Positions 42,189 through 51,045 of a stretch of DNA of 64,000 nucleotides are shown in pieces. Source of the DNA: AWTP1-13 sp963827545 (lineage in GTDB: Bacteria > Pseudomonadota > Alphaproteobacteria > Rhizobiales > Hyphomicrobiaceae); contig CAWHBI010000048.1 in NCBI GenBank assembly GCA_963827545.1, positions 1 through 64,000 on the forward strand, written 5' to 3'. How positions within the stretch are numbered: position 1 is the first letter of the stretch; every line of letters starts with the position of its first letter. The translations under genes were made by a program, and so were the position numbers. A model generated the notes under the pieces. The model saw only the letters and a list, made by a program, of their open reading frames with translations. It searched no databases and was not told the DNA's origin.

Positions 42189-43172
42189 TCATTGCGGGGC
42201 GTCGAACCGCTTGATGCCGACATCGGTCACAAGCTTGGTCCACTTCCTGATGTCGGCCGCCACGCGCTCCTTGAAGCCCTCAGGCGTGCTCGAAAGCGGC
42301 GCGCTGCCGAGCACCCGGAGCCTCTCGATCGTCTGCGGCTCCTTGACCATGGCGACGGTCGCTGCGTTGAGCCGCTTCACCACGTCGGCTGACAGCTTCG
42401 GCGGCCCGGCCAGGCCGAAGTAGGAGGTCACTTGGTAGCCGGGAATGGTTTCGCCGATGGTCGGCACGTCGGGGAGGGCAAAGAACCGCGTCGGGCCGGT
42501 GGTGGCGATGGCGCGGAGCTGGCCGTCCTTCAACAGCTCCAGCAAGGTCGGTGGCGGCTCGAACCCCAGCTCGATGTGCTTGCCGAGCAGCATGGTCGGG
42601 ACAGCCGTGCCGCCCTTGGACGGAAGGTGCTTGAGTTTGATGTTGGCCGTTGCCGCGAACAGCTCAGCCGACAGGTGCTGGCCCGTGCCGACGCCGGACG
42701 TTGCATAGATCATCGGTTCGGACGACGCCTTTGCGGCCGCGATCAGCTGGGGCACGGTCTTCACAGGATGCTCCGGGTAGGTCGCGACGATGAACGGAAG
42801 CTGTGTCACCAGGCCGATGAACGTGAAGTCGTTGATGGGGTGGTAGGGCAGCTGCTCGTACATGGCGGCGGCGGCAGCATGCCCGCCGGGCAGCATCAAC
42901 AGGGTGTAGCCGTCGGCCGGGGCCCGGGCGATGAGACCGGCTGCAACTCTCCCGCCCGCCCCCGGCTTTGGCTCGACGATAACCGCCTGCCCGAGGCGCG
43001 CCGACAAGCGGTCCGCCACGACACGCGCCGTGACGTCGGCGTTGCCGCCAGCACCGAAGCCGTGCAGCAGGGTGATCGGGCGTTCCGGCCAGGCCGCGGC
43101 CGCCGCATGCGGGAAGGCCACCGCGGCGCACAGGCCCCCTATGGCGGTGCGCCGGGACAGTGTCTGGTCCAT
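42189..43172 (-). CDS. Bug/TctC-family periplasmic solute receptor
   Basis: 327 residues. The N-terminus MDQTLSRRTAIGGLCAAVAFPHAAAAAW resembles a twin-arginine or Sec signal. Family motifs include ITLLHGFGAGGNADVTARVVAD and VIVEPKPGAGGRVAAGLIARAPADGYTLL. The ATG at 43172 is preceded by GAGGAGGAGCGAGG. It precedes the TAXI receptor gene by 82 bp on the same strand; a degraded copy of its start lies on the far side of that gene, suggesting an old tandem duplication. Ligand unknown. Confidence 0.88.
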   Translation of the reverse strand: MDQTLSRRTAIGGLCAAVAFPHAAAAAWPERPITLLHGFGAGGNADVTARVVADRLSARLGQAVIVEPKPGAGGRVAAGLIARAPADGYTLLMLPGGHAAAAAMYEQLPYHPINDFTFIGLVTQLPFIVATYPEHPVKTVPQLIAAAKASSEPMIYATSGVGTGQHLSAELFAATANIKLKHLPSKGGTAVPTMLLGKHIELGFEPPPTLLELLKDGQLRAIATTGPTRFFALPDVPTIGETIPGYQVTSYFGLAGPPKLSADVVKRLNAATVAMVKEPQTIERLRVLGSAPLSSTPEGFKERVAADIRKWTKLVTDVGIKRFDAPQ

Positions 43173-43276
43173 AGAACCTCGCTCCTCCTCTGCTGTGCGC
43201 CCTCCGCCCGACGCCGTGTTGCGATCCGCTCCTTTCCAGGCACTTCCCCTGGCCGCAGGCATACTGCCTGCGCATT

Positions 43277-43316
43277 CACTCCAGGAATTCCCTGAACAGG
43301 CGCTCCTTGCTCGGCC
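43277..43316 (-). pseudogene. C-terminal remnant of a TAXI receptor
   Basis: A 40-bp stretch matches 41001-41039 (end of the intact TAXI gene) at 36 of 39 positions plus one inserted base that breaks the frame. The coding strand reads through the same AEQ-ERLF-EFLE peptide before the shift. It marks the upstream edge of an old duplication. Confidence 0.65.
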
Positions 43317-44120
43317 GGGTCGCCAACGAAACTCGCATTGCGTTGCCCTCCTGTTCGCCGAAACTTCGATCGCTATTGTTCCCCGCCGATTTTCCCGCGC
43401 CTAAGGCAGTGCAGTTGCTAGCTATCGCTCAATTGCTCGGCCCTCCGACTTTGCGTCGCTTTCGCCTTGCTCATGCGCTGCCGCCAAGCGAACGCCGAGC
43501 AGGCGCGGAGGTCCCTGAATGGTGACGGGCGGCCAAGCGAGGAAAGAGGTGAGTACACCCAAAAAATGCTATCGAGAACTCTCCCCGTTGGCAACGTCGA
43601 TTGGCTGCGCTCCGGAATCCTCACCACGGCCATCCGCGACGCGAACCGTTCCGGCCATGAATTCGTCACGCGACGTTTTCACTGTGAGGCAAGGCATCCC
43701 AAATCATGGCCGTCGGCCACGCCGCTTGCAGACGACGATCGACGGCTGTAGCTTTATGCCGCCTGCAGAGATTTGGGTGAGCGCAGCGGGGCGTTTTGAG
43801 CCCCGAAGTTGTCATGTGCCGGTGATGCGGCCTTGGGGACAGAGGTGCAAGCGAACCGTGGCTTGGCTGCGGTGCTCGTCGTGGCACCGTCGAGGCTTCC
43901 TCAATGCGCTGGTGCGCAGCAAGCCAGTGCGCCAGCATCTTGGCCCAAGCGCATTGTCCCTCCGACAATCGACCCGGCGCATGTTGCGCGCTGGCTGTCA
44001 GGACCGCGCCCAGCGATCTGGCCGAGCGATCGTTTCAAGAGTGCATGCAGGCGGAGCAAGTCGCAGCAGGGGCGCTAGCCGGCACGCGGGAGATGGAGCG
44101 GCGACGGGAGGTCCAAAGTT
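43317..44120. other. Gene-poor interval, probably decayed
   Basis: About 800 bp without a confident gene. A plus-strand frame at 43467-43751 (…TLPVGNVDWLRSGILTTAIRDANRSGHEFVTRRF…) has somewhat protein-like composition but no known domain or good ribosome binding site. Other frames look like chance. The promoter of the hypothetical gene at 44121 should lie near the right end. Confidence 0.4.
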
Positions 44121-44972
44121 GTGAGCAACGCGGCACAGCCCACGCGGAACTGCCACCAGAGTGCGACCCTGCAGGCCCGACGGCTGGCCGCCGTGGCCTC
44201 CATGACGGTCATGATGCTCGCTTTAATGGCTGCGGATGCCGCGCACGAGCAAGCAACGGCGGAGCCACCCACCATAAGCATTGCCGCCACGATCCTCGCC
44301 GAGTCGCCTGGGCAGGTTGCCCTTCCCATTCGCGTCGGGCCTGCTTCGTCGATACCCCGCAACAGCTTCCTGACGGTGCGCGGGCTCCCGTCGATAGCCG
44401 CATTGTCGGAGGGGTATGCGATTGCGCCCGGCTCCTGGGCTGTTCCGCTCAGTGCGCTGCCAGACCTCAAGGTCAAACTTCCCGTCGGCTTGACGGGCAG
44501 AGTGGATATCGTGGTCGCCCTGGTCGCAAAGGACGGGGCGGTATTGTTCGAAGCGAAGTCGGCACTCGTGCTTGGCGCGGTCGCGCCGGCAAGCGCACAA
44601 GCTCAATCCGATCCGCCGGCCCCCAAGGTCGGGGCTGGAGGCCCGCCGCTGGCATTGCCGAGCGAGGCATCGCGGTCTGTCATCCTTCCCCAGGATCGCG
44701 AGCGCGCGCTGAAGTTTTTGAAGAAGGGCGATGAAGAGATGGCCGCGGGCCTGGTTACTCCGGCCAGGTTGCTCTATGAGCGCGCCGCAGAACTGGGTCT
44801 TGCACAAGCCGCGATGGCGCTGGCTGCCACCTACGATGCCGCCGAGCTGACGCGCCCCCATTTGCGAGGCGTCCACCCGGATGCCAACGAGGCCAGGCGT
44901 TGGTACGAGCGTGCGCGGCAACTCGGCGCCGGGGACGCGGACCAGCGCTTGCAGCGGCTGGGCGCAAAGTAA
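44121..44972 (+). CDS. Sel1/TPR-like secreted or membrane-anchored protein
   Basis: 283 residues from a GTG. The N-terminus holds a hydrophobic stretch (LAAVASMTVMMLALMAADAA, about 23-42), a signal or anchor. A beta-rich domain follows (ISIAATILAESPGQVALPIRVGP … LKVKLPVGLTGRVDIVVALVAKDG), then a linker, and a C-terminal Sel1/TPR-type helical repeat (KFLKKGDEEMAAGLVTPARLLYERAAELGLAQAAMALAATYDAAEL…). Similar two-domain proteins occur in Hyphomicrobiales, function unknown. It precedes the retron-like cluster by 175 bp on the same strand. Confidence 0.65.
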   Translation: MSNAAQPTRNCHQSATLQARRLAAVASMTVMMLALMAADAAHEQATAEPPTISIAATILAESPGQVALPIRVGPASSIPRNSFLTVRGLPSIAALSEGYAIAPGSWAVPLSALPDLKVKLPVGLTGRVDIVVALVAKDGAVLFEAKSALVLGAVAPASAQAQSDPPAPKVGAGGPPLALPSEASRSVILPQDRERALKFLKKGDEEMAAGLVTPARLLYERAAELGLAQAAMALAATYDAAELTRPHLRGVHPDANEARRWYERARQLGAGDADQRLQRLGAK

Positions 44973-45147
44973 TGCTGGCAGCCCGCGGTATGGCCTGCCT
45001 GAACTGCGTGTTGCGCTTCGGGCACGGCTCGCCTCGCGCGTCGGGATCATGGCAGGACCGCCGCATTCTTCTGCACGCGTTCTGATACGGTTTTGGCGTG
45101 CGGTTATAGACGTCTTGGCGGTCAAGACTGCGCAGGCGACCGGCATT

Positions 45148-47025
45148 ATGAACGAAAAGCAATTGCGTAGAGCCATCGAGCAGTTGCTCGAGGCACAGCC
45201 TGACAATCAGCGCCTGCGCGACAACCTGGAAGGGCTGTGCCGCGACCCGCTGTTCCCCGGTCTGACATGGTACTGGGGCCCGCGGCTCCATGCCCGCAGC
45301 AAGGCGGTGTTCCGCCCCTTCATTCTCAATCACTTTTCGGAGTGGATCACATCGAGCAACCGCTGGATCAGGGTAGCGTGGGCCGACCACGCCAACGATC
45401 TGGAGGCCTGGCTGCTGGCGGCGCGTGCCGGGCGGGACGGTGCCCTGATCCGGCGGCTGCAGCGCTGGAAGTACGCGGCCCGCAAGGGCTGGGGCATCGA
45501 CCTGGACCGCTGGAACGCGGCACTGGTAGAGGCTTATCGGGCCGCACCCACGCCAGCTGCGCGCGCGATCGTTCTCGACGAGTTCGACGACTGGTTTCAG
45601 CTCGACGAGCCCACCGCGATCCGGCTTTACGACACCGATCGCAGCTCGGCGGCCTTCATTCTAAAGCATCTCCCCGTCTCGTTCTGGAGCCAGGAAAAGC
45701 GGGCGATGTGGGAGAAGCTCGGCGCGCTTGCCCGCGCCCACGGCGACGAAAAGCTGTTCTTCGCCCTCTACCGCAAGCTGATGCCGGTGAGCCGCTGGGA
45801 AACGGAGGTGCTGACCCTTGCCGACGCGGTTGTCGAGCAGGCCGAGCTCAATCGCGTGCTGGAGAACCGCCATCTGGAGGGCTACGGCATCGAGCGGGGC
45901 GGCACGGTCCTGAAGCTGCTGGAGCGGCGCGGCCGGGACGTGATGCCCTACGTGCGCGCCAAGCTCGAGGAAACGATCGGCGGCTGGGGTAAGGACAAGG
46001 AGGCGGCGTCCTTTATCGATCTTGCCGAGCGCCGGGGCTGGTGGGACCTCTGGAGCGCTGCGGCGCGGACCGCCACCTATCCGAAGCTGTTCAACGAGTG
46101 CGTCCGCAAGCTGATGCACAACCAATCGCTCGGCGATGATGTGCGCCGCGAGCGTCTGACGGCGCTGGCTGGCGTCTCGCGCGAGTGGAGCTGGCCGGGC
46201 CTCGGGCTGGCCCGCATCCACGCCCTGGACGATGATCTTGCCGGCCTCGTCTATGCCCGCTATCCGGATCTGATCCGCGGCCCCTTCCGCGCCAACGTCA
46301 CTCCGACGTGGTGGCACGGCTATCCAAATCTCGTCCAGGCGGCGCAGGTGGCCCATGACGACGATCTCCTCGACACGCTGGCCAGCCGGTACGCGACGCG
46401 GATTTCCTGGAAGCGTATGTGGAATCGCGACGAGAAGCCCGATGCGGAGGACAAGACGGCATCCGAGATTGCCGCCTACTACCAGGCCATCCGCGATCGC
46501 GACGCTGTGGAGTTCTCCCGCCGCGCCTCCAATGTCCTGACGCGCATTCCCGCCTATGCGACCTTCAACCAGCATCAGCTCTTGCGCACCAACGACTTGG
46601 CGCGGCTGCTGTTCGTGCGCTCGCTCGACCAGTATCTCGCGGTGCCGCTGGCCGTGCAGGACCTGGTGGAAGGCTCCAACATCCACGTCATGATGCTGGC
46701 CTACCGCGTTCTCGCGCTCCCCGATGCGCGGGCCCGCGCGCTGGCAGCCGACAACGTCGACATTCTGCTCGGCACGCTGCTGCGGCCGCTGCATCGCAAG
46801 ACCCGGATGGCGGCCTTCGAGGCGCTCGCCAATGCCGCGCGGCACAGCGAGGCGGTCGCCCGGCGCATCCACGCCCGGGCCCGCGAAGCCTTGAAGCTGC
46901 CCGACAAGAAGTATCCCAAGGCCGAGCTGATCGGCCTCATCGGCTGCACTCTCGCCGCGCATCCTGGCCTGGCGACCGAGGCCGAGCGGCCGGTTGTCTA
47001 CCGGCACGCGAGGGCCGCCGCATGA
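45148..47025 (+). CDS. ARM/HEAT-like accessory protein of a retron-like system
   Basis: 625-residue soluble protein of repeated helices (PYVRAKLEETIGGWGKD…, FNECVRKLMHNQSLGDDVRRERLTALAGVSREW…, LGTLLRPLHRKTRMAAFEALANAARHSEAVARRI), an ARM/HEAT-type solenoid with many Trp and Arg residues. No enzymatic motif was seen. It overlaps the winged-helix SWIM gene by 4 bp (ATGA), and a retron-type reverse transcriptase follows. This trio matches what I recall of the ARM-WHSWIM-RT (type XIII) retron grouping. I started it at ATG 45148; a longer frame extends upstream but lacks a clear ribosome binding site. Confidence 0.72.
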   Translation: MNEKQLRRAIEQLLEAQPDNQRLRDNLEGLCRDPLFPGLTWYWGPRLHARSKAVFRPFILNHFSEWITSSNRWIRVAWADHANDLEAWLLAARAGRDGALIRRLQRWKYAARKGWGIDLDRWNAALVEAYRAAPTPAARAIVLDEFDDWFQLDEPTAIRLYDTDRSSAAFILKHLPVSFWSQEKRAMWEKLGALARAHGDEKLFFALYRKLMPVSRWETEVLTLADAVVEQAELNRVLENRHLEGYGIERGGTVLKLLERRGRDVMPYVRAKLEETIGGWGKDKEAASFIDLAERRGWWDLWSAAARTATYPKLFNECVRKLMHNQSLGDDVRRERLTALAGVSREWSWPGLGLARIHALDDDLAGLVYARYPDLIRGPFRANVTPTWWHGYPNLVQAAQVAHDDDLLDTLASRYATRISWKRMWNRDEKPDAEDKTASEIAAYYQAIRDRDAVEFSRRASNVLTRIPAYATFNQHQLLRTNDLARLLFVRSLDQYLAVPLAVQDLVEGSNIHVMMLAYRVLALPDARARALAADNVDILLGTLLRPLHRKTRMAAFEALANAARHSEAVARRIHARAREALKLPDKKYPKAELIGLIGCTLAAHPGLATEAERPVVYRHARAAA

Positions 47026-48620
47026 TCGTGCTCGTCGACTATGCCTCGCCCTCGGTGCTCGAATCGACGCGCGATGCGACGACGGTCGGCCTGTCGACCA
47101 ACCTGCGCCGGCGCGTGCGCTTCCATGGCCTCGTCCGCCAGCACGGCTTCATCCTGCGCATTGCGCTGCGGGCGCTGGGCGAGGCGATCTGGTCGAACGA
47201 CACGTGGATTGCCCAGTCCGACCTGCTCGATCCCGTCATCACCGTGCATCGCGACCGCATCTTCTTCGAGGCGTTCAGCCAGGACCAGTCCACATACGTG
47301 TCGCTGATCGTCGACCCGGCCGTGTTCGAGCCCATGGGCGAGGTGGTGACCGGCACCACCAACATCGACTTCACGGCTTGGCTGTGGGGTGCGCTCGGCG
47401 AGATGCGCACCAGCCGCTCGACCACCTTCCGCATCGGCCCTGAGGGCGTGGAGGTTCGCACATCGAGCGCCGGCGGCCGCTTCGAGAAGAAGGTCGAGCT
47501 GCCGGAAACGTGGGTGCGCGGCTTCCTGCAGGTGCAGGCCGCCATGGGCATGCCGGGCACCCGCATCGCCGTGAAGCCGATCGATCTCTTGTCCGCGGTC
47601 CGCTTCCTGCGCCACTCCAAGGCCAAGGTTTCTCCACGCGGCATCCGCTACGAGTTCGAGCCGGGACAGGATGCCCGCCTCGTGCTCGAGCCGTGGGAGC
47701 GCGTCGTTCCCCTCGAGGGCGCGGAGCACAACTACACCGAGCCCAAGACCACCCGCGTGTGGGGGCGCCGCCGCCTCAAGCTGATCGAGGGCCTGCTGCC
47801 GTTCGCCGAAGGCGTCGACATCTATCTGAAGGGCCGGGCGCTGCCGAGCTTCTATGCCGTAAAGCTGCCGGGCATGACCTTCCTGCTCGGGCTCACCGGC
47901 TGGTCCGGCAGCGGCTTTACGGGCACCGGCGGCTTCGACCTGCTCGCTGAAGCCGCAGCCGCCAACGACAACCTGCTCGAGCCGGCCCTCGCCCTGCTGC
48001 GCGAGCGCCAGCACGCCTCCATCGAGGACGTCGCCACCGCTCTGCACATCGATAAAGTTGCAGCATCTCGCGTGCTCGTGCGGCTGTGCCGGCAGGGCCG
48101 CACCATGTTCGATGTCGAGGCGCGGCGCTACCGCCACCGCGAGCTGTTCGAGATGCCGGCCGACGAGGCGACATACTTTCCCCCCGACCGGCGGCAGGAG
48201 CTGGCCGCGGCACTGATCGCCGAGAACAAGGTGCGCGTCGCGAGCTGCGCCGCAGAAGAGACCAAGAAGGTGCGCTCCTTCAAGGACCCCAACTCGGGCG
48301 AGGCCAAGCAGAAGATCGTGCGCGAGATCACCTATCGCGACTGGCGCATCATTGGCGCGGCCGGGGACCAGGATCCGGTCGAGATCGTGGTCAACGACAC
48401 GGGCCGTATCATCTTCGGCCGCTGCACCTGCCCGCATTTCGCCGAGCACCTGATGAACCAGGGGCCATGCGAGCACATGCTCGCGCTGTTCAAGGCCAGC
48501 GAGGAGCAGCGCGCCGATCGCCCCTCGAGCTCACCGGTCGACAGCCCAACGACCGCCACGACACGCAAGCAGCCGTCACGCTGGGAGGTTGACGGCGCCG
48601 AAGCAGGGGCGTCAGAATGA
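47022..48620 (+). CDS. Winged-helix SWIM zinc-finger protein (retron effector candidate)
   Basis: 532 residues. A long N-terminal domain is followed by a winged-helix-like segment (about 318-375, EPALALLRERQHASIEDVATALHIDKVAASRVLVRLCRQG). A SWIM zinc finger follows with ligands C468, C470, C483 and H485 (GRCTCPHFAEHLMNQGPCEHML), i.e. CxC-x12-CxH. SWIM fingers bind DNA or protein. In what I recall as WHSWIM retrons, this protein is part of the toxin or effector side. Translationally coupled to the ARM-like gene. Confidence 0.78.
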   Translation: MIVLVDYASPSVLESTRDATTVGLSTNLRRRVRFHGLVRQHGFILRIALRALGEAIWSNDTWIAQSDLLDPVITVHRDRIFFEAFSQDQSTYVSLIVDPAVFEPMGEVVTGTTNIDFTAWLWGALGEMRTSRSTTFRIGPEGVEVRTSSAGGRFEKKVELPETWVRGFLQVQAAMGMPGTRIAVKPIDLLSAVRFLRHSKAKVSPRGIRYEFEPGQDARLVLEPWERVVPLEGAEHNYTEPKTTRVWGRRRLKLIEGLLPFAEGVDIYLKGRALPSFYAVKLPGMTFLLGLTGWSGSGFTGTGGFDLLAEAAAANDNLLEPALALLRERQHASIEDVATALHIDKVAASRVLVRLCRQGRTMFDVEARRYRHRELFEMPADEATYFPPDRRQELAAALIAENKVRVASCAAEETKKVRSFKDPNSGEAKQKIVREITYRDWRIIGAAGDQDPVEIVVNDTGRIIFGRCTCPHFAEHLMNQGPCEHMLALFKASEEQRADRPSSSPVDSPTTATTRKQPSRWEVDGAEAGASE

Positions 48621-48629
48621 GTTCTCTTT

Positions 48630-48796
48630 GCGCAGTTCCCGGGTCTGGCAGGACCTTCCAGCTTCCTATGCCACGGTGCTTCGCCGTGGCGGCTTCCTGT
48701 CCCCATCACATCGCCACGGTTCCCCACGTACGAAACGCGGGGAGGCCACGGGTCCAAAGCCTTGTTGGTGGTTGGCCGGCCGGCCCGGGACTGCGC
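48630..48796 (+). ncRNA. Predicted retron msr-msd RNA
   Basis: A 167-nt non-coding stretch lies exactly between the SWIM gene stop and the reverse transcriptase start. Its ends form an inverted repeat: GCGCAGTTCCCGGG (48630-48643) and CCCGGGACTGCGC (48784-48796), 13 bp with one bulged T, as expected for retron a1/a2 arms. Inside are a 7-bp hairpin (GCCACGG, TGCTTCG, CCGTGGC; 48670-48690) and a bulged one (CCCC-CGT / ACG-GGGG; 48722-48742). A branching G in an AGC context near the first arm is plausible (48660-48662). Folding has not been computed. Confidence 0.6.
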
Positions 48797-48827
48797 CCTT
48801 GCCCGAAACGGCAGGATGGGTGAGGCG

Positions 48828-50174
48828 ATGCCCCCAACGCCGCTCCTGGTCTACCTCGCGGTCGGCTTCCTCGTGTTCATCCTGGCGCGCGCGCTCGTGC
48901 GCTGGGTGCGGCGGCGCATTGTGCTCAGGAAATGGGCAAAGGCTCCGCAGCGCGATGTGTCCGGGTTGGCTGATACCGGTGAAGCCGCCTTCAAGCGTGA
49001 GGTCGTCAGGACTGGCGGTCCGCTCAAGCCGGGGCACCGCCGGCTGGTGCTGCGCGACAACCGTCTGCTGCCCAAGCCGCCGCCGGACCCCAACCAGCGC
49101 CGCTGGCCGCCGCCGCCCAAGGTCAAGTACCTGACCGAGCGCGAGGCCGACCGGCTGTTTGGCCCGTCCCTGCGCACGCGCAACCGCGACGTGATGGACC
49201 TGGCAACCGACGAGGCCCAGCTGCAGCGCTACGGCCTGCCGGCGTGGAAGACGGAGCAGGACATCGCCGCGGCCTTGTCGCTGTCCATCGGCCAGTTGCG
49301 GCACATGAGCCAGCACCGCCAGCGCGAGACTGTGCCGCATTACGTCACGTTTGCGATCCCGAAACGATCGGGGGGCGAGCGCCTGATCTACGCGCCGAAG
49401 CGCCGCCTCAAGACAGTCCTCCGCGCGCTCGATCGATTGCTCGTGTCGAAGCTGCCGAAGAGCGAGCAGGCGCACGGCTTCGTCAAGGGCCGCTCCATTG
49501 CGACCAATGCCGCCCCGCATGTGGGCAAGGCCGTGGTGCTGCACTTCGACATCAAGGACTGTTTCCCGACCATCCACTTCGGCCGGGTTCGCGGGCTGCT
49601 GATCGCGCTCGGATACAGCTATCCCGTGGCAGCATCGCTTGCGGTCCTCATGACGGAGGCGCCGCGCCAGCCCGTGGCCGCGGAAGGGAAGCTCTATCAT
49701 GTGCCGACGGGGCCCCGCGTCTGCGTGCAAGGCGCGCCGACAAGCCCAGGGCTGTGCAACGCCATCTTGCTGCGCCTCGACCATCGCCTCTCGGGGCTGG
49801 CCCGCAAGCACGGCTTCGCCTACACGCGCTATGCCGACGACCTGACTTTCTCGGGCAACGACACGGCGAAGATCGCCAAGCTCTTGAAGCTCGTGCCCAC
49901 CATCGTCGCCGCCGAGGGCTTCGCCGTGAACGCGGACAAGACCCGAATTTTGCGCGCTGGCCGGCGCCAGGCCATCACCGGCGTGGTCGTGAACAAGGCC
50001 ATGGGCCTGTCCCGCAAGGAGCGACGCAAGCTGCGCGCTGCGCTGCATCGCCAGAAGACCACTGGCGAGGCCGGCGCGGGCGAGCGCCTTCGCCTGCACG
50101 GCAAGCTGGCCTACCTGTTCATGCTCAACCGCGCACAAGCCATGGCCTTGGGCTGGCAACGGCCGTCGAGGTGA
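48828..50174 (+). CDS. Retron-type reverse transcriptase
   Basis: 448 residues. The reverse transcriptase domain covers about 160-420: retron NAxxH box as NAAPH (227-231) before LHFDIKDCFPTI, QGAPTSP (301-307), catalytic YADD (335-338, in YTRYADDLTFSG) and a VTG-like ITG (383-385). These are the two retron signatures. Unusually, the N-terminus starts with a hydrophobic helix (LLVYLAVGFLVFILARALVRW) suggesting membrane anchoring. I chose ATG 48828 after GTGAGGCG; 48816 is possible. The putative ncRNA ends 31 bp upstream. Confidence 0.85.
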   Translation: MPPTPLLVYLAVGFLVFILARALVRWVRRRIVLRKWAKAPQRDVSGLADTGEAAFKREVVRTGGPLKPGHRRLVLRDNRLLPKPPPDPNQRRWPPPPKVKYLTEREADRLFGPSLRTRNRDVMDLATDEAQLQRYGLPAWKTEQDIAAALSLSIGQLRHMSQHRQRETVPHYVTFAIPKRSGGERLIYAPKRRLKTVLRALDRLLVSKLPKSEQAHGFVKGRSIATNAAPHVGKAVVLHFDIKDCFPTIHFGRVRGLLIALGYSYPVAASLAVLMTEAPRQPVAAEGKLYHVPTGPRVCVQGAPTSPGLCNAILLRLDHRLSGLARKHGFAYTRYADDLTFSGNDTAKIAKLLKLVPTIVAAEGFAVNADKTRILRAGRRQAITGVVVNKAMGLSRKERRKLRAALHRQKTTGEAGAGERLRLHGKLAYLFMLNRAQAMALGWQRPSR

Positions 50175-50246
50175 GGGCACCGGCGCCGCGCTCGCCACCC
50201 CCTTTGCAAGCTGGCAGACCTCGACGCGGGGTTCCCGCAAGGCATA

Positions 50247-50912
50247 ATGCGCAGGATGGGACTCGACGGACCGAGGGTTGAGCCGCGCGGCGTGACGCCC
50301 ACGGCGCTGGTGGTGCTGCTGCACGGCTACGGTGCCAACGGCGACGACCTGATTGCCCTGAGCGACGACTGGCGTCGCTGGCTGCCGTACACTGCGTTCG
50401 TTGCACCCAATGCGCCGCAAACCATTCCCGGCGCGTACGGCGGCCTGCAGTGGTTCCCGCTGACGCTGCGCGATCCGGGCGAATACTGGCGCGGCGTGAC
50501 AGCAGCCCAGCCGGCACTCGACCAGTTTCTCGACGCGGAGCTGGCCCGTTATCGTCTCCCAGCCCATCGCCTCGTGCTGGCCGGCTTCAGCCAAGGCACC
50601 ATGATGGCGCTGCATGTTGGGCTGAGGCGCGCCGCGGCAGCGGCCGGCATCGTCGGCTTTTCGGGTCTGTTGGCCGGGCCCGAGCATCTCGCGGAAATCA
50701 AGGTGCGCCCCCCGATCCTGCTGATCCATGGCGAGGCCGACGATCTGATCCCGGTCGACGCGCTGCACATTGCGCGGGAGCCATTGGCGAAGGCGGGACT
50801 GCTGGTGGAATGGCATGTGCGGCCCGGCTTGGGCCACGGGATTGACCCTGCAGCTCAGCGAATGGCCGGGCATTTCATTGGCGCCGCGCTCAAAGGCTTG
50901 CAGGGTGCTTGA
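50247..50912 (+). CDS. Carboxylesterase/phospholipase (alpha/beta hydrolase)
   Basis: 221-residue cytoplasmic hydrolase of the phospholipase/carboxylesterase (YpfH-type) family. Catalytic Ser S115 lies in AGFSQGTMM, the acid at D165/D166 (HGEADDLIPV) and His H197 in GLGHGID; the oxyanion strand is LVVLLHGYGANGDDL. It hydrolyses small esters. A second ATG (50256) is a possible start. It is 72 bp downstream of the reverse transcriptase but probably independent, since this enzyme type is housekeeping. Confidence 0.87.
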   Translation: MRRMGLDGPRVEPRGVTPTALVVLLHGYGANGDDLIALSDDWRRWLPYTAFVAPNAPQTIPGAYGGLQWFPLTLRDPGEYWRGVTAAQPALDQFLDAELARYRLPAHRLVLAGFSQGTMMALHVGLRRAAAAAGIVGFSGLLAGPEHLAEIKVRPPILLIHGEADDLIPVDALHIAREPLAKAGLLVEWHVRPGLGHGIDPAAQRMAGHFIGAALKGLQGA

Positions 50913-51045
50913 GATCAATCGAATTTCCCTTGTCTGCCCGATGCCTAGCCGCGGCTTCACATCGCAGACACACGCGGCTAGTATGACGCCGCTTTGAAAG
51001 GCCCCAGGCATTGATTCGCCCGTAGGAAGCGAGCAGAAGAGTATC

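Noticed and set aside
43467..44124. Possible genes at 43467-43751 and 43519-44124
   Set aside because: Overlapping frames without ribosome binding sites or recognisable motifs; kept only as an unassigned interval.
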